This document shows positions 9,626 to 21,373 of a DNA stretch of 47,220 bases, one piece after another. Source of the stretch: Microbacterium sp. 5K110 (lineage in GTDB: Bacteria; Actinomycetota; Actinomycetes; Actinomycetales; Microbacteriaceae); NCBI RefSeq assembly GCF_005774735.1, contig NZ_VBUM01000017.1, positions 1-47,220 of the forward strand, written 5' to 3'. Numbering within the stretch: the stretch's first letter is position 1; every line of letters begins with the position of its first letter. A program made the translations under genes and the position numbers. The notes under the pieces are model-generated. The model was not told the DNA's origin and searched no databases. It worked only from the letters and a program-made list of their open reading frames with translations.

Positions 9626-11203
9626 ATGAAGATCACCGGCCTCGGCCACGCGGGAATGTTCATCGAGACGGCGGGCGGCAGCATCCTCTGCGACCCCGTC
9701 ATCGGACCGAGCTTCTTCGGCTCGTGGTTCCCGTTCCCCGACAACCGTGCGCTGGACTGGGAGCGGTTCGGCGCGGCGGACTTCCTGTACATCTCGCACC
9801 GCCACCGCGACCACTTCGACCCGGCGATGCTGGAGCGGTATGTGTCGAAGGACATCAAGGTCCTCCTGCCCGAGTACCCCACCGACGACCTCGAGCAGGA
9901 CCTCATCGCGCTCGGCTACACCAACCTCGTCCGCACCGAGGCGGGGGGGCCCATCCAGTACGGCGACCTGAAGATCATGGTGACGCCGCTGCGCGCACCC
10001 TCCGACGGCCCCATCGGCGACTCCTCGCTCTCTCTCGACGACGGCACCGCCTCGATCCTCAACCAGAACGATTCGCACCCGCTCGACCTCGAGAAGCTGA
10101 TCGACTTCGGCACCCCCGACGCGTACTTCACGCAGGTGTCGGGCGCCATCTGGTGGCCGATGGTCTACGACCTGCCCCAGGACGCCAAGCAGAACTTCGC
10201 GCAGCTCAAGCGCGACGCGCAGAACAAGCGCGCGATGTACTACATCGAGAAGGTCAATGCGCCGCACGTGTTCCCGATGGCGGGCCCGCCGATGTTCCTC
10301 CGCGAGGCCCTGTTCCGCTACAACGGCATGGGCCTCGAGAACGACTCGATCTTCACCGACCAGCGCGAGTTCCTCGCCCACATGAAAGAGCTGCGGCCCG
10401 ATCAGCAGGGCCACCTGTTCCTGCCCGGCACCGAGGTCGAGGTGCACGGGTCCGACGTCACGGTCACGCAGACGCTGTACACGGATGCCGAGATCGACCG
10501 CATCTTCGGCGACAAGTGGGACTACCTCGCCGAGCAGCGCGACAGCCGACAGGACGAGATCGCCGCGGAAGAGGCATCCCGTGCCGAGATCATCCCGCCG
10601 GCCGAGATGCTCGCGGCCTTGAAGGAGTGGTGGGAGCCGCTGCTCCGCCGCGCCCGCACGATCCGCAACGGGGTGGGCGGAATGGTGCGCTTCCGTATCG
10701 GCGAGCTCGACATGGTCGTCGACTTCCCCAAGGCGAAGGTGCGCGAGTACGCGGGGGAGGAGTGCATCTACTGGTACACGATCCCCGCCGATCTGGTGTC
10801 GACGAACATCCGCGACCACGAGATCGACTGGTCGAACTCGATCTTCCTGTCGATGCAGTTCGAGGTGGGCCGATCGGGCAAGTTCAACGAGTTCCTCACG
10901 ACGTTCCTCAAGTGCCTGTCGCGCGACCGCATCGAGTACGTCGAGAACTGGTACGCCGAGCAGTCCGACCAGACCGAGGATGCCGAGATCGACGGCTGGA
11001 CCGTCCAGCGCCGGTGCCCGCACCTGCGCGCCGACCTGACCAAGACCGGCAAGATCGAGGACGGCGTGCTGACGTGCTCGCTGCATGACTGGAAGTGGGA
11101 TCTGGCCTCGGGTCGGTGCCTCACGACGACCGGTCACCCGATCCGTTCGACGCCGAGCGGGGAGCGCGCCGCCTCCGAGCCGGCCGAGGCCACCGCCCGC
11201 TGA
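9626..11203 (+). CDS. MBL-fold/Rieske [2Fe-2S] two-domain protein
   Basis: A 525-residue protein combining two metal centres. The N-terminal metallo-beta-lactamase domain (about residues 1-280) begins MKITGLGHAGMFIET and has the HRHRDH dinuclear-metal motif at residues 58-63, resembling the UlaG-like branch. A middle region of unknown fold (about 290-440) follows, then a C-terminal Rieske domain with C464-P-H466 and C484-S-L-H487, the two Cys and two His that bind a [2Fe-2S] cluster. Rieske plus MBL in one chain recalls vertebrate CMP-Neu5Ac hydroxylase, but with the domain order reversed. The chemistry and substrate are unknown; an iron-dependent hydroxylase or electron-transfer role is only an inference. 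No ferredoxin reductase is adjacent. A VOC-family gene starts 4 bases after the stop. Confidence 0.88.
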   Translation: MKITGLGHAGMFIETAGGSILCDPVIGPSFFGSWFPFPDNRALDWERFGAADFLYISHRHRDHFDPAMLERYVSKDIKVLLPEYPTDDLEQDLIALGYTNLVRTEAGGPIQYGDLKIMVTPLRAPSDGPIGDSSLSLDDGTASILNQNDSHPLDLEKLIDFGTPDAYFTQVSGAIWWPMVYDLPQDAKQNFAQLKRDAQNKRAMYYIEKVNAPHVFPMAGPPMFLREALFRYNGMGLENDSIFTDQREFLAHMKELRPDQQGHLFLPGTEVEVHGSDVTVTQTLYTDAEIDRIFGDKWDYLAEQRDSRQDEIAAEEASRAEIIPPAEMLAALKEWWEPLLRRARTIRNGVGGMVRFRIGELDMVVDFPKAKVREYAGEECIYWYTIPADLVSTNIRDHEIDWSNSIFLSMQFEVGRSGKFNEFLTTFLKCLSRDRIEYVENWYAEQSDQTEDAEIDGWTVQRRCPHLRADLTKTGKIEDGVLTCSLHDWKWDLASGRCLTTTGHPIRSTPSGERAASEPAEATAR

Positions 11204-11206
11204 CCC

Positions 11207-11602
11207 GTGGCGGGCCTCCATCACGTCGAGATCTGGGTCGCCGACCTCGCGCAGGCACGCGCGGAGTGGGGCTGGCTCCTGTCGGCGGTCGAGTTCGAGC
11301 GTTGCGGCGCGTGGCCGGAGGGGGAGTCATGGAGCGCCGGCGACGGCGCCTACCTGACGCTGACTACCTCGCCGAACCTGTCCGGGCCCGTCCATAACCG
11401 GCGAGCGCCGGGGGTGAACCATCTCGCGTTCCTCGGCGGCTCTCGTTCGCGGGTGGATGCCGTGATGGAGGCCGCGCCCGCGCACGGGTGGCGCACCCTG
11501 TACCAGGAGCGGTATCCGTTCGCCGGCGGCCCGGAGCACTACGCCGGGTGGCTGGAAGACTCCGCGGGCTTCAAGGCCGAGATCGTCGCCGAAGAGGAGT
11601 GA
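11207..11602 (+). CDS. VOC (glyoxalase/bleomycin resistance) superfamily protein
   Basis: A 131-residue single-domain protein with the vicinal-oxygen-chelate pattern. LHHVEIWVADLAQAREW-like N-terminal strand-helix carries the first metal-ligand His (HHVEI), NHLAFLG at mid-length supplies the second His, and the C-terminal GWLEDSAGFKAEIVAEE supplies a Glu. The fold binds a divalent metal and is used by glyoxalases, ring-cleaving dioxygenases and resistance proteins, so the reaction cannot be named from sequence. GTG 11207 begins 3 bases after the TGA of the MBL/Rieske gene, so the two are almost certainly one transcript and may act on related substrates. Confidence 0.82.
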   Translation: MAGLHHVEIWVADLAQARAEWGWLLSAVEFERCGAWPEGESWSAGDGAYLTLTTSPNLSGPVHNRRAPGVNHLAFLGGSRSRVDAVMEAAPAHGWRTLYQERYPFAGGPEHYAGWLEDSAGFKAEIVAEEE

Positions 11603-11849
11603 CCGACCGACGCGGGTCACTTGGCTCCGAGCGGGACCGTTGCGGTCGCCGTGAGCCTCGACGACGCGAGGCGACGCGAAAACGACGGATGCCACCCGGC
11701 AACGACGGATGCCACCCGACCGCAACGAGTGCGATGGGCGTCACGGCCACGAGGGCGTAGCGGGTGCGGCGAGCGCGGTTGGCTCTTCCTCACGCGTCAC
11801 GACCTGCTCAGCGCGATGGCGGAAGCAATGTTCATCGAGGGGTGCCCGG
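11603..11849. other. 247-base gene-free gap between convergent genes
   Basis: No credible coding region is seen here. The gap separates the VOC gene (forward) from the DUF222-HNH gene (reverse) and holds a 20-bp tandem repeat at 11681-11720. I found no strong bidirectional terminator hairpin. Confidence 0.6.
11681..11720 (+). repeat. Two-copy 20-bp tandem repeat containing GGATGCCACC
   Basis: AACGACGGATGCCACCCGGC at 11681-11700 is followed immediately by a second copy with one change (G to A at position 19). Each copy carries the over-represented GGATGCC word extended to GGATGCCACC. The repeat is intergenic. Confidence 0.85.
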
Positions 11850-13457
11850 TCACGCCGCATCGAAGCGGCGCGGTGACCTCGATCTCAACCGATAGGGCGG
11901 GCGCACCTCGCCCGTTCTCGGGTCGGGCGGAGCATGCAACCAGTACGTGTCCTGACCGGTCACCGGGTCTCGCTCGCGCACGATCTTCTCCCCGCGGTTG
12001 TGCAAACCCAGATGGTGGTTCCGGCAGAGAGGAACGCCGTCGTCGACGTCGGTGCGGCCGCGATCCTGGGCCCAGTGGTCGATGTGGTGCATCTCGCACT
12101 GGGAGATGGGGGCACGGCATCCGATCCCGACGCAGCCGCCGTCGCGCACGGCGATCGCGATCCGCTGCGCCCGCGTGAACAGCCGCTGGTGTCGACCGAC
12201 ATCGAGCGGTCGTCCTGCGTCGTCGAGGGAGACAGGAACCGCACCCGCATCGCAGAGGTAGCTCTCGACGACCCCGGCGGGCAGGGCTTCTCCACCATCC
12301 TCGAGGTGCCCGACGGCGCGGATCGCGACCTCGGTCCGCGCGCGCTCCTTCTCCGCCGCCCCGGGCCCCGTGAATGCCGCTCCTTCGACGACGATCCGCA
12401 CCCCCGGCTGACGGTCGCCGAACGCCTGCGCCGGGTCGGCCGCGGCTCCCGTGCGCATCACCGCGATCAGCGTGTCGTAAGCGATCTGCTCACCCGACCG
12501 CTCATCGGCGGCGTCCCGGGCGTGATGGAACCCGGCGACGTCACGGGCGTCACGGACACCCTCGGTATCGCGGAGCCCCTGGGCGTTAGGGACCCCCTCG
12601 GCGTCACGCAGCCCGGGGTCATTCCCGGCATCCGCCTCGACGAACCGGGGCCCCCGCCGCGGACGCAACGCGGCCTGCAGAATGGCATCCACCCACGCCG
12701 CCGCATCGTCGTCGAAAACGAAGCGTCCGTGTCGCTGCCCGTGCTCGTCGACCCACGAGCGATACGACCGCGCGGCGAAGCGCTCCTCGAACCGCAGTGT
12801 CACGCCGACGGGGTCGAGCCGGTCCCGCGCAATCCGTGCGGAAGCGCGAAGCTCCTCGACCGGCAGATGCGGCGCCTCATCGATCAGCCTCTCGACGGCC
12901 GTCGCCCACGCGCGCGGCAGGAAGCCCGCATCGAGGTCGGGATATCTCTCGACCGGCGGCTCACCCAGCCCCACGCGGATCGCCTGGAACTGCGCCTGGC
13001 TGACGGCGCCGTCGCGGAGCGCATCGCTCAACAGCTCGAGCCACTCCGCGCACCCGCCGACGTTCTCGGGCACCCCACTCGACGCCGCCCCACGGGACCC
13101 GTCCTCGCGGTCGCCCGGGAGGACAGTCGTGGCACCGAGCAGATCGCCCCCTGTCTTCACCGACCGCGAGACCTCGCTCCTGCTCCGCCCGGTCAGCGAT
13201 TGGAGCAGCTCCGCCGCCGTGCGGTGCCCCTGGCGTTGCGCCAAGCCCGCGACGCCCAGCTCTCGGGAAGACCGCGCGTCGATGACACGCGCCGCACACG
13301 CCGCCAGCACGTCGAGCGCATTCCGCGCAGAGGTGATCTCGCTCCTGACCCGCATGACCTGGCCATCATCGAGAGCAGCGAGCTCTCGCCCCGCGACCAG
13401 CGCGACGATGCGCTCGCTCGCCCCCAGGAGGCGATCCGTCAGCGCACGCATTTCCAT
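11850..13457 (-). CDS. DUF222 domain HNH endonuclease (13E12-like)
   Basis: A 535-residue protein of the actinobacterial DUF222-HNH family, related to the M. tuberculosis 13E12 repeat proteins. The N-terminal two-thirds is the helical DUF222 region ([15 protein letters not shown]..., [22 protein letters not shown]). The C-terminus holds an HNH site at about residues 440-485: CVGIGC and CEMHHIDHW, then LCRNHH; the paired Cys and His are the usual metal and catalytic ligands. A run of hexapeptide repeats interrupts the middle. I chose the ATG at 13457 because a LexA-like box abuts it; a GTG at 13490 would add 11 residues and place the box inside the gene. The alternative ATG 13451 is also possible. 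Function in vivo is unknown; such genes are often DNA-damage inducible. Confidence 0.85.
   Translation of the reverse strand: MEMRALTDRLLGASERIVALVAGRELAALDDGQVMRVRSEITSARNALDVLAACAARVIDARSSRELGVAGLAQRQGHRTAAELLQSLTGRSRSEVSRSVKTGGDLLGATTVLPGDREDGSRGAASSGVPENVGGCAEWLELLSDALRDGAVSQAQFQAIRVGLGEPPVERYPDLDAGFLPRAWATAVERLIDEAPHLPVEELRASARIARDRLDPVGVTLRFEERFAARSYRSWVDEHGQRHGRFVFDDDAAAWVDAILQAALRPRRGPRFVEADAGNDPGLRDAEGVPNAQGLRDTEGVRDARDVAGFHHARDAADERSGEQIAYDTLIAVMRTGAAADPAQAFGDRQPGVRIVVEGAAFTGPGAAEKERARTEVAIRAVGHLEDGGEALPAGVVESYLCDAGAVPVSLDDAGRPLDVGRHQRLFTRAQRIAIAVRDGGCVGIGCRAPISQCEMHHIDHWAQDRGRTDVDDGVPLCRNHHLGLHNRGEKIVRERDPVTGQDTYWLHAPPDPRTGEVRPPYRLRSRSPRRFDAA
12548..12619 (-). repeat. Four 18-bp imperfect tandem repeats inside the HNH gene
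   Basis: Units at 12548-12565, 12566-12583, 12584-12601 and 12602-12619 share the pattern CGTCACGGACACCCTCGG with several changes. On the coding (minus) strand they specify the hexapeptides [18 protein letters not shown] and EGVRDA. This looks like a minisatellite-type expansion in a linker of the DUF222 region. Confidence 0.7.
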
Positions 13458-13472
13458 AGAACAAATGTACGA
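13457..13472 (-). promoter_or_regulatory. LexA-like (SOS) box at the HNH gene start
   Basis: On the minus strand TCGTACATTTGTTCTA matches the actinobacterial/Gram-positive SOS operator TCGAAC-N4-GTTCGA at 10 of 12 specified bases. It is AT-rich relative to its surroundings and directly abuts the ATG. Relatives of this gene in mycobacteria are in the LexA regulon, which supports the call; binding itself is an inference. Confidence 0.5.
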
Positions 13473-13547
13473 ACGAAACTCGACCGCCACCGGCCTCGGG
13501 GAGCGACACCACCCGACACCGATCAGGATTCACCCGCAGCCACCCGC

Positions 13548-13553
13548 TAGACT
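13548..13553 (+). promoter_or_regulatory. Putative -10 element (TAGACT) of the pyr operon
   Basis: TAGACTCGACC lies 60 bases upstream of the pyrR ATG and just upstream of the PyrR-binding leader, in the correct order for a regulated transcript. The -35 region is not obvious. Confidence 0.55.
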
Positions 13554-13572
13554 CGACCCAGAACCTCGGCAA

Positions 13573-13603
13573 CCTTTAACCCCGTCCCGTGAGGCGGAGA
13601 AGG
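13573..13603 (+). promoter_or_regulatory. PyrR-binding RNA leader hairpin
   Basis: The leader contains a CCTT/AAGG outer stem (13573-13576 with 13600-13603), a CCG/CGG inner stem and a TCCCGTGAGG loop, matching the actinobacterial PyrR recognition element. The Shine-Dalgarno AAGGGAG at 13600-13606 lies in the 3' side of the stem. UMP-loaded PyrR would therefore stabilise the hairpin and block ribosome access. No separate terminator/antiterminator is visible, so translational control is the inferred mechanism. Confidence 0.7.
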
Positions 13604-13612
13604 GAGCAGCGG

Positions 13613-14143
13613 ATGAGTACGCGCACCGTCATGCACGATGCCGACATCGCCCGCGCTTTGACGCGCATCTCGCACGAGATCCTGGAGTCCAACAAGGGAC
13701 CGGAAGGACTCGTCCTCCTCGGCATTCCGACCCGCGGCGTCACCCTCGCCGATCGGATCGCGCCGCTGATCAGCGAGTTCGGCGGAACCCCGGTGCCGGT
13801 CGGAGCCCTCGACGTCACGATGTACCGCGACGACCTGCACCGCAACCCCACGCGTGCCCCGCAGGCGACGCGCATCCCGGCGGGTGGCATCGACGGCAAG
13901 GTCGTCGTGCTCGTCGACGACGTGCTGTTCTCGGGACGGAGCATCCGCGCCGCCCTCGACGCCCTGCAAGACATCGGGCGACCCGCCGCCGTGCGGCTGG
14001 CGACCCTCATCGACCGCGGTCACCGCGAGCTGCCGATCCGGCCCGATTTCGTCGGCAAGAACCTGCCCAGCGCCCGCGACGAGCGCGTGAACGTGCGCCT
14101 CGCCGAGATCGACGGCATCGAGGAGGTGACGATCGAATCATGA
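13613..14143 (+). CDS. pyrR: Pyrimidine operon regulator / uracil phosphoribosyltransferase PyrR
   Basis: PyrR senses UMP and binds pyr mRNA leaders; many members also have weak uracil phosphoribosyltransferase activity. The 176-residue protein has the PRPP-binding loop [43 protein letters not shown] and [16 protein letters not shown], all typical. ATG 13613 follows the SD AAGGGAG; an upstream in-frame start at 13589 lies within the leader hairpin and is rejected. The stop overlaps the pyrB ATG (ATGA). Confidence 0.95.
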   Translation: MSTRTVMHDADIARALTRISHEILESNKGPEGLVLLGIPTRGVTLADRIAPLISEFGGTPVPVGALDVTMYRDDLHRNPTRAPQATRIPAGGIDGKVVVLVDDVLFSGRSIRAALDALQDIGRPAAVRLATLIDRGHRELPIRPDFVGKNLPSARDERVNVRLAEIDGIEEVTIES

Positions 14144-15108
14144 GGCACCTGCTCGACACCCGCGACCTCACCCGCGCCGAGGCGCTCGAGATCCTCGACG
14201 TCGCCGAGGACATGGCCGACACGCAGCGCCGTGAGGTCAAGAAGCTCCCGACGCTGCGCGGCAAGACCGTCGTGAACCTCTTCTTCGAGGACTCCACTCG
14301 CACCCGCATCTCGTTCGAGGCCGCCGCCAAGCGTCTCAGCGCCGATGTCATCAACTTCTCCGCCAAAGGCTCGAGCGTCTCCAAGGGCGAGTCGCTGCAG
14401 GACACCGCCCAGACGCTGCAGGCGATGGGAGCGGATGCCGTGGTCATCCGCCACGGCGCGTCCGGTGCCCCGCGCACCCTCGCCACGAGCGGCTGGATCA
14501 CCGCCGGTGTCGTCAACGCCGGCGACGGCACGCACGCCCACCCGACGCAGGCGCTGCTGGACGCGTTCACCATCCGCAAGCGCCTGTTCGGAGACGACAG
14601 CCGCGGCCGCGGGCTCGACGGCATCCGGGTCACGATCGTCGGCGACATCCTCCACTCGCGCGTCGCCCGATCGAACGTGTGGCTCCTGCACACCCTCGGC
14701 GCCCACGTCACGCTCGTGGCGCCGCCGACCCTCGTGCCGCAGGACGTGAGCGGGTGGCCCGTCGAGGTCGATTACGACCTCGACCGTGCGATCGCCGCGG
14801 GACCCGACGCGCTGATGATGCTCCGCATCCAGCTCGAGCGCATGAATGCGGCATATTTCCCCACTGAACGGGAGTATTCACGGCGCTACGGCCTCGACGC
14901 GCGGCGCCTGGGGGCTCTGCCGGGCGGTAGCATCGTTCTGCACCCTGGCCCGATGAACCGCGGCCTGGAGATCTCCGCCGAAGCCGCCGACTCGCCGCGC
15001 TCGACGGTTCTCGAGCAGGTGGCGAACGGCGTCTCCGTGCGCATGGCCGTGCTCTACCTGCTGCTTGCGGGCGAACGGCCCGACACCGAGAAAGAGGACC
15101 CGCGATGA
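14140..15108 (+). CDS. pyrB: Aspartate carbamoyltransferase catalytic subunit
   Basis: Condenses carbamoyl phosphate with aspartate, the committed pyrimidine step. The 322-residue protein contains the carbamoyl-phosphate loop [51 protein letters not shown], the [10 protein letters not shown] aspartate-side region and [11 protein letters not shown]. No PyrI-type regulatory subunit gene is nearby, as is usual outside enteric bacteria. It is coupled to pyrR and pyrC by ATGA overlaps. Confidence 0.97.
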   Translation: MRHLLDTRDLTRAEALEILDVAEDMADTQRREVKKLPTLRGKTVVNLFFEDSTRTRISFEAAAKRLSADVINFSAKGSSVSKGESLQDTAQTLQAMGADAVVIRHGASGAPRTLATSGWITAGVVNAGDGTHAHPTQALLDAFTIRKRLFGDDSRGRGLDGIRVTIVGDILHSRVARSNVWLLHTLGAHVTLVAPPTLVPQDVSGWPVEVDYDLDRAIAAGPDALMMLRIQLERMNAAYFPTEREYSRRYGLDARRLGALPGGSIVLHPGPMNRGLEISAEAADSPRSTVLEQVANGVSVRMAVLYLLLAGERPDTEKEDPR

Positions 15109-16427
15109 GCCACGCCACCCCCCACACCCTGCTGGTGCGCGGCGCGCGGATCGAAGGCGCGGATGCCACCGACCTCCTCGTCCGCGACGGCGTCATCGCC
15201 GAGACCGGCACCGGTCTCTCGCACCAGGGCGCGACCGTCGTCGACGCCGAGGGTCTCATCGCGCTGCCGGGCCTGGTCGACCTCCACGTGCACTTGCGCG
15301 AACCCGGCTACGAGGCGTCCGAGACCGTCGAGACGGGGTCGCGAGCGGCCGCCGCGGGCGGCTTCACCACCGTGTTCGCGATGCCGAACACCTCGCCCGT
15401 CGCCGACACCGCCGGCGTCGTCGAGCAGGAGCTGGCCCTCGGCGAAGCCGCGGGCTACGTGCACGTGCAGCCGATCGGCGCCGTCACGGTGGGCCAGAAG
15501 GGCGAGCGTCTCGCCGAGCTCGGCGCGATGGCCGACTCGCGCGCCCGCGTGCGGGTCTTCAGCGACGACGGCTTCTGCGTCTTCGACCCCCTCATCATGC
15601 GTCGCGCGCTGGAGTACGTGAAGGCGTTCGACGGCGTCATCGCGCAGCACGCGCAGGACCCGCGTCTGACCGAGGGCGCCCAGATGAACGAGGGCGCGGT
15701 CTCGGCCGAGCTGGGTCTGGCCGGTTGGCCCGCCGTCGCCGAGGAGTCGATCATCGCGCGCGACGTGCTGCTGGCCGAGCACGTGGGCTCGCGACTGCAC
15801 GTGTGCCACCTCTCCACCGCCGGATCGGTCGACATCATCCGTTGGGCCAAGAAGCGCGGCGTGAACGTCACCGCCGAGGTGACCCCGCACCACTTGCTGC
15901 TGACCGACGAGCTCGTGCGCGACTACGACGCCCGCTTCAAGGTGAACCCGCCGCTGCGCCGCGAAGAGGACGTCCTCGCCGTCCGCGAGGGTCTGGCCGA
16001 CGGCACGATCGACATCGTCGCGACCGACCACGCCCCGCACCCCGCCGAGGCGAAGTCCTGCGAGTGGGCCGCGGCCGCCAACGGCATGGTGGGGCTCGAG
16101 AGCGCCCTGCGCGTCGTGCACTCCGCGATGGTCGAGACCGGTCTGCTCGACTGGGCCGACGTCGCCCGGGTGATGTCGCGGACTCCCGCCCGCATCGGCC
16201 GCCTCGACGGGCACGGCACCCCGCTGACCGAGGGGCAGCCCGCGAGCTTCACGCTGTACGACCCGCGCCCGTCGCGCGAGTTCGGCCTCGGCGACCTGCG
16301 CGGCCGCAGCAAGAACTCGCCGTACCTCGGCCGAGAGCTCCCCGGCGAGGTGCGCTGGACCGTGCGCGCCGGCATCCCGACCGTCATCGACGGCGCGGTG
16401 CTGCCGGCACCCGGGGTGCTCGCGTGA
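15105..16427 (+). CDS. pyrC: Dihydroorotase
   Basis: Cyclises carbamoyl-aspartate to dihydroorotate; a zinc amidohydrolase. The 440-residue protein is the class I (long) type, with the metal-binding [36 protein letters not shown], and [13 protein letters not shown] with the catalytic Asp. ATG 15105 overlaps the pyrB stop, and its own stop overlaps the GTG of the next gene. Full length. Confidence 0.96.
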   Translation: MSHATPHTLLVRGARIEGADATDLLVRDGVIAETGTGLSHQGATVVDAEGLIALPGLVDLHVHLREPGYEASETVETGSRAAAAGGFTTVFAMPNTSPVADTAGVVEQELALGEAAGYVHVQPIGAVTVGQKGERLAELGAMADSRARVRVFSDDGFCVFDPLIMRRALEYVKAFDGVIAQHAQDPRLTEGAQMNEGAVSAELGLAGWPAVAEESIIARDVLLAEHVGSRLHVCHLSTAGSVDIIRWAKKRGVNVTAEVTPHHLLLTDELVRDYDARFKVNPPLRREEDVLAVREGLADGTIDIVATDHAPHPAEAKSCEWAAAANGMVGLESALRVVHSAMVETGLLDWADVARVMSRTPARIGRLDGHGTPLTEGQPASFTLYDPRPSREFGLGDLRGRSKNSPYLGRELPGEVRWTVRAGIPTVIDGAVLPAPGVLA

Positions 16428-16924
16428 CCCGCGAAGGCGCGCTGCTGGTCATGGCCGGCGTCGCCGTCGTGCTGCTGGCGCTCCTCGCGTGGGCATGGAT
16501 GCGACGAACGCGGCGCGATGCGCGCTACACCGCACCGGTGGGAGAGCTTCCCGAGGATGCCGTGGAGACGGGCGTGTTCCCGGGCCTGTACGTCGCGACC
16601 ACCCGTCACGGCGAGCCCCTGGAGCGTCTGGCCATCCGCGGCCTCGGCTTCCGCTCCCGCGTGGACGTCACGGTCACTTCGGCCGGGATCGCCCTCGACC
16701 TGCCGGGCCAGCCCCGCATCGCGCTCACCCGCGACCGCCTCGTCGACGCAGCTCTCGCCACGGTCGCCATCGACCGCGTGGTCGAGCGCGACGGCCTGAC
16801 GCGCGTCAGTTGGCGCATCGACGACGACACGATCGTCGACACCTACCTCCGACCCCAGGATGCCTCGGCCCGATCCCTCGCCGACGCCATCCGTCCCCTC
16901 ACGACGACAGGAAGCGACGCATGA
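16424..16924 (+). CDS. PH-like domain membrane protein of the pyr operon
   Basis: A 166-residue protein with one N-terminal transmembrane helix (about residues 7-25, [19 protein letters not shown]) followed by a basic patch and a soluble beta-rich domain ([51 protein letters not shown]). The position between pyrC and carA matches the small 'export or membrane protein' gene found there in mycobacteria and other actinobacteria. It is coupled by GTGA to pyrC and ATGA to carA, so it is translated with the pathway enzymes. It has no recognisable catalytic motif; its function is unknown. Confidence 0.85.
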   Translation: MTREGALLVMAGVAVVLLALLAWAWMRRTRRDARYTAPVGELPEDAVETGVFPGLYVATTRHGEPLERLAIRGLGFRSRVDVTVTSAGIALDLPGQPRIALTRDRLVDAALATVAIDRVVERDGLTRVSWRIDDDTIVDTYLRPQDASARSLADAIRPLTTTGSDA

Positions 16925-18085
16925 CCGCCCTGATCTCCCCTCCGCGCATCTCGCGCGAGCCCGCCGTCCTGGTGCTGGAAGACGGCACCCGCTACCCCGG
17001 CCGCGCGTACGGCGCCCGCGGTGAGACCTTCGGCGAGGTCGTCTTCGCCACCGGCATGACCGGCTACCAGGAGACCCTCACCGACCCGTCCTACGCCGGC
17101 CAGATCGTGCTGCAGACGGCCCCGCACATCGGCAACACCGGTGTCAACGCCCAAGACCCCGAGTCCCGCCGCATCTGGGTCGCCGGTTACGTCGTGCGCG
17201 ACCCTTCGCGCGTCGTGTCGAACTGGCGCGCCGACCGTTCGCTCGACGACGCGCTCGTCGAAGACGGCATCGTCGGCATCTCGGGACTCGACACCCGCGC
17301 CGTCACGCGCCGGATCCGCTCGTCGGGCAGCATGCGCGGCGGCGTGTTCTCGGGCGAGGCCGCCGGCCTCGACCCCGACGAGCAGCTGCGCCGCGTGCTC
17401 GCGGCCCCCGGCATGGCCGGTCGCAACCTCTCCGCCGAGGTCTCGGTGACCGAGGTCGAGGTGACCCCGGCGACGGCGGAGCGCGTCGGCAACCTCGCCG
17501 TCCTCGACCTCGGCGTCAAGCAATCCACGATCGACAACCTCGCCGCGCGGGGCTTCGACGTGCACGTGTTCCCGCAGTCCGCCACGATCGAGGAGATCCG
17601 CGCGATCGAGCCGGTCGCCGCGTTCTACTCCAACGGTCCCGGTGACCCCTCGGCGTCCGACCAGCACGTCGAGCTCCTGCGCGCCGTCCTCGACGACGGC
17701 CTGCCCTTCTTCGGCATCTGCTTCGGCAACCAGCTGCTGGGCCGCGCGCTCGGTTTCGGTACGTACAAGCTGCCCTTCGGTCACCGCGGCATCAACCAGC
17801 CCGTGCTCGACAAGACCACGGGCCGCGTGGAGATCACCTCGCAGAACCACGGCTTCGCGGTCGAGGCGCCGCTGGACCAGGTCGTGGACAGCCCGCACGG
17901 CTACGGCCGCGTCGAGGTCAGCCACATCGGCCTCAACGACAACGTGGTCGAGGGCCTCCGCGCCCTCGACATCCCGGCGTTCAGCGTGCAGTACCACCCC
18001 GAGGCCGCCTCCGGCCCGCACGACGCCAACTACCTGTTCGACCGCTTCCGCGACATGGTGCTCGCGACCCAGGAGACGAAGAAGA

Positions 18086-18093
<8 letters not shown>
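16921..18093 (+). CDS. carA: Carbamoyl-phosphate synthase small subunit
   Basis: Glutaminase subunit that supplies ammonia to CarB. The 390-residue protein has the N-terminal CPSase domain ([31 protein letters not shown] region, [15 protein letters not shown]) and a C-terminal class I amidotransferase domain with GICFGNQ (nucleophile Cys267) and [12 protein letters not shown] (His/Glu of the triad). The nucleophile elbow reads GICFGNQ instead of the commoner GICLGHQ, which is a tolerated variation. ATG 16921 overlaps the preceding stop; 8 bases overlap carB. Confidence 0.96.

Positions 18094-21369
<3,276 letters not shown>

Positions 21370-21373
<4 letters not shown>

Noticed and set aside
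11681..11720. Possible CRISPR repeat
   Set aside because: Only two units, directly adjacent without spacers, and no cas genes in the window.
11621..12178. Small + strand open frame after the VOC gene
   Set aside because: It crosses the tandem repeat and runs antisense into the HNH gene, with Arg/Ser/Gly-rich translation and no RBS.
6473..13500. Prophage or integrative element
   Set aside because: No integrase, structural phage genes, att-like direct repeats or tRNA at the borders were seen.
17719..17730. GICFGNQ in CarA as evidence for an inactive glutaminase
   Set aside because: The nucleophile Cys and the downstream HPE motif are present, and Phe/Asn substitutions at the elbow occur in active relatives.
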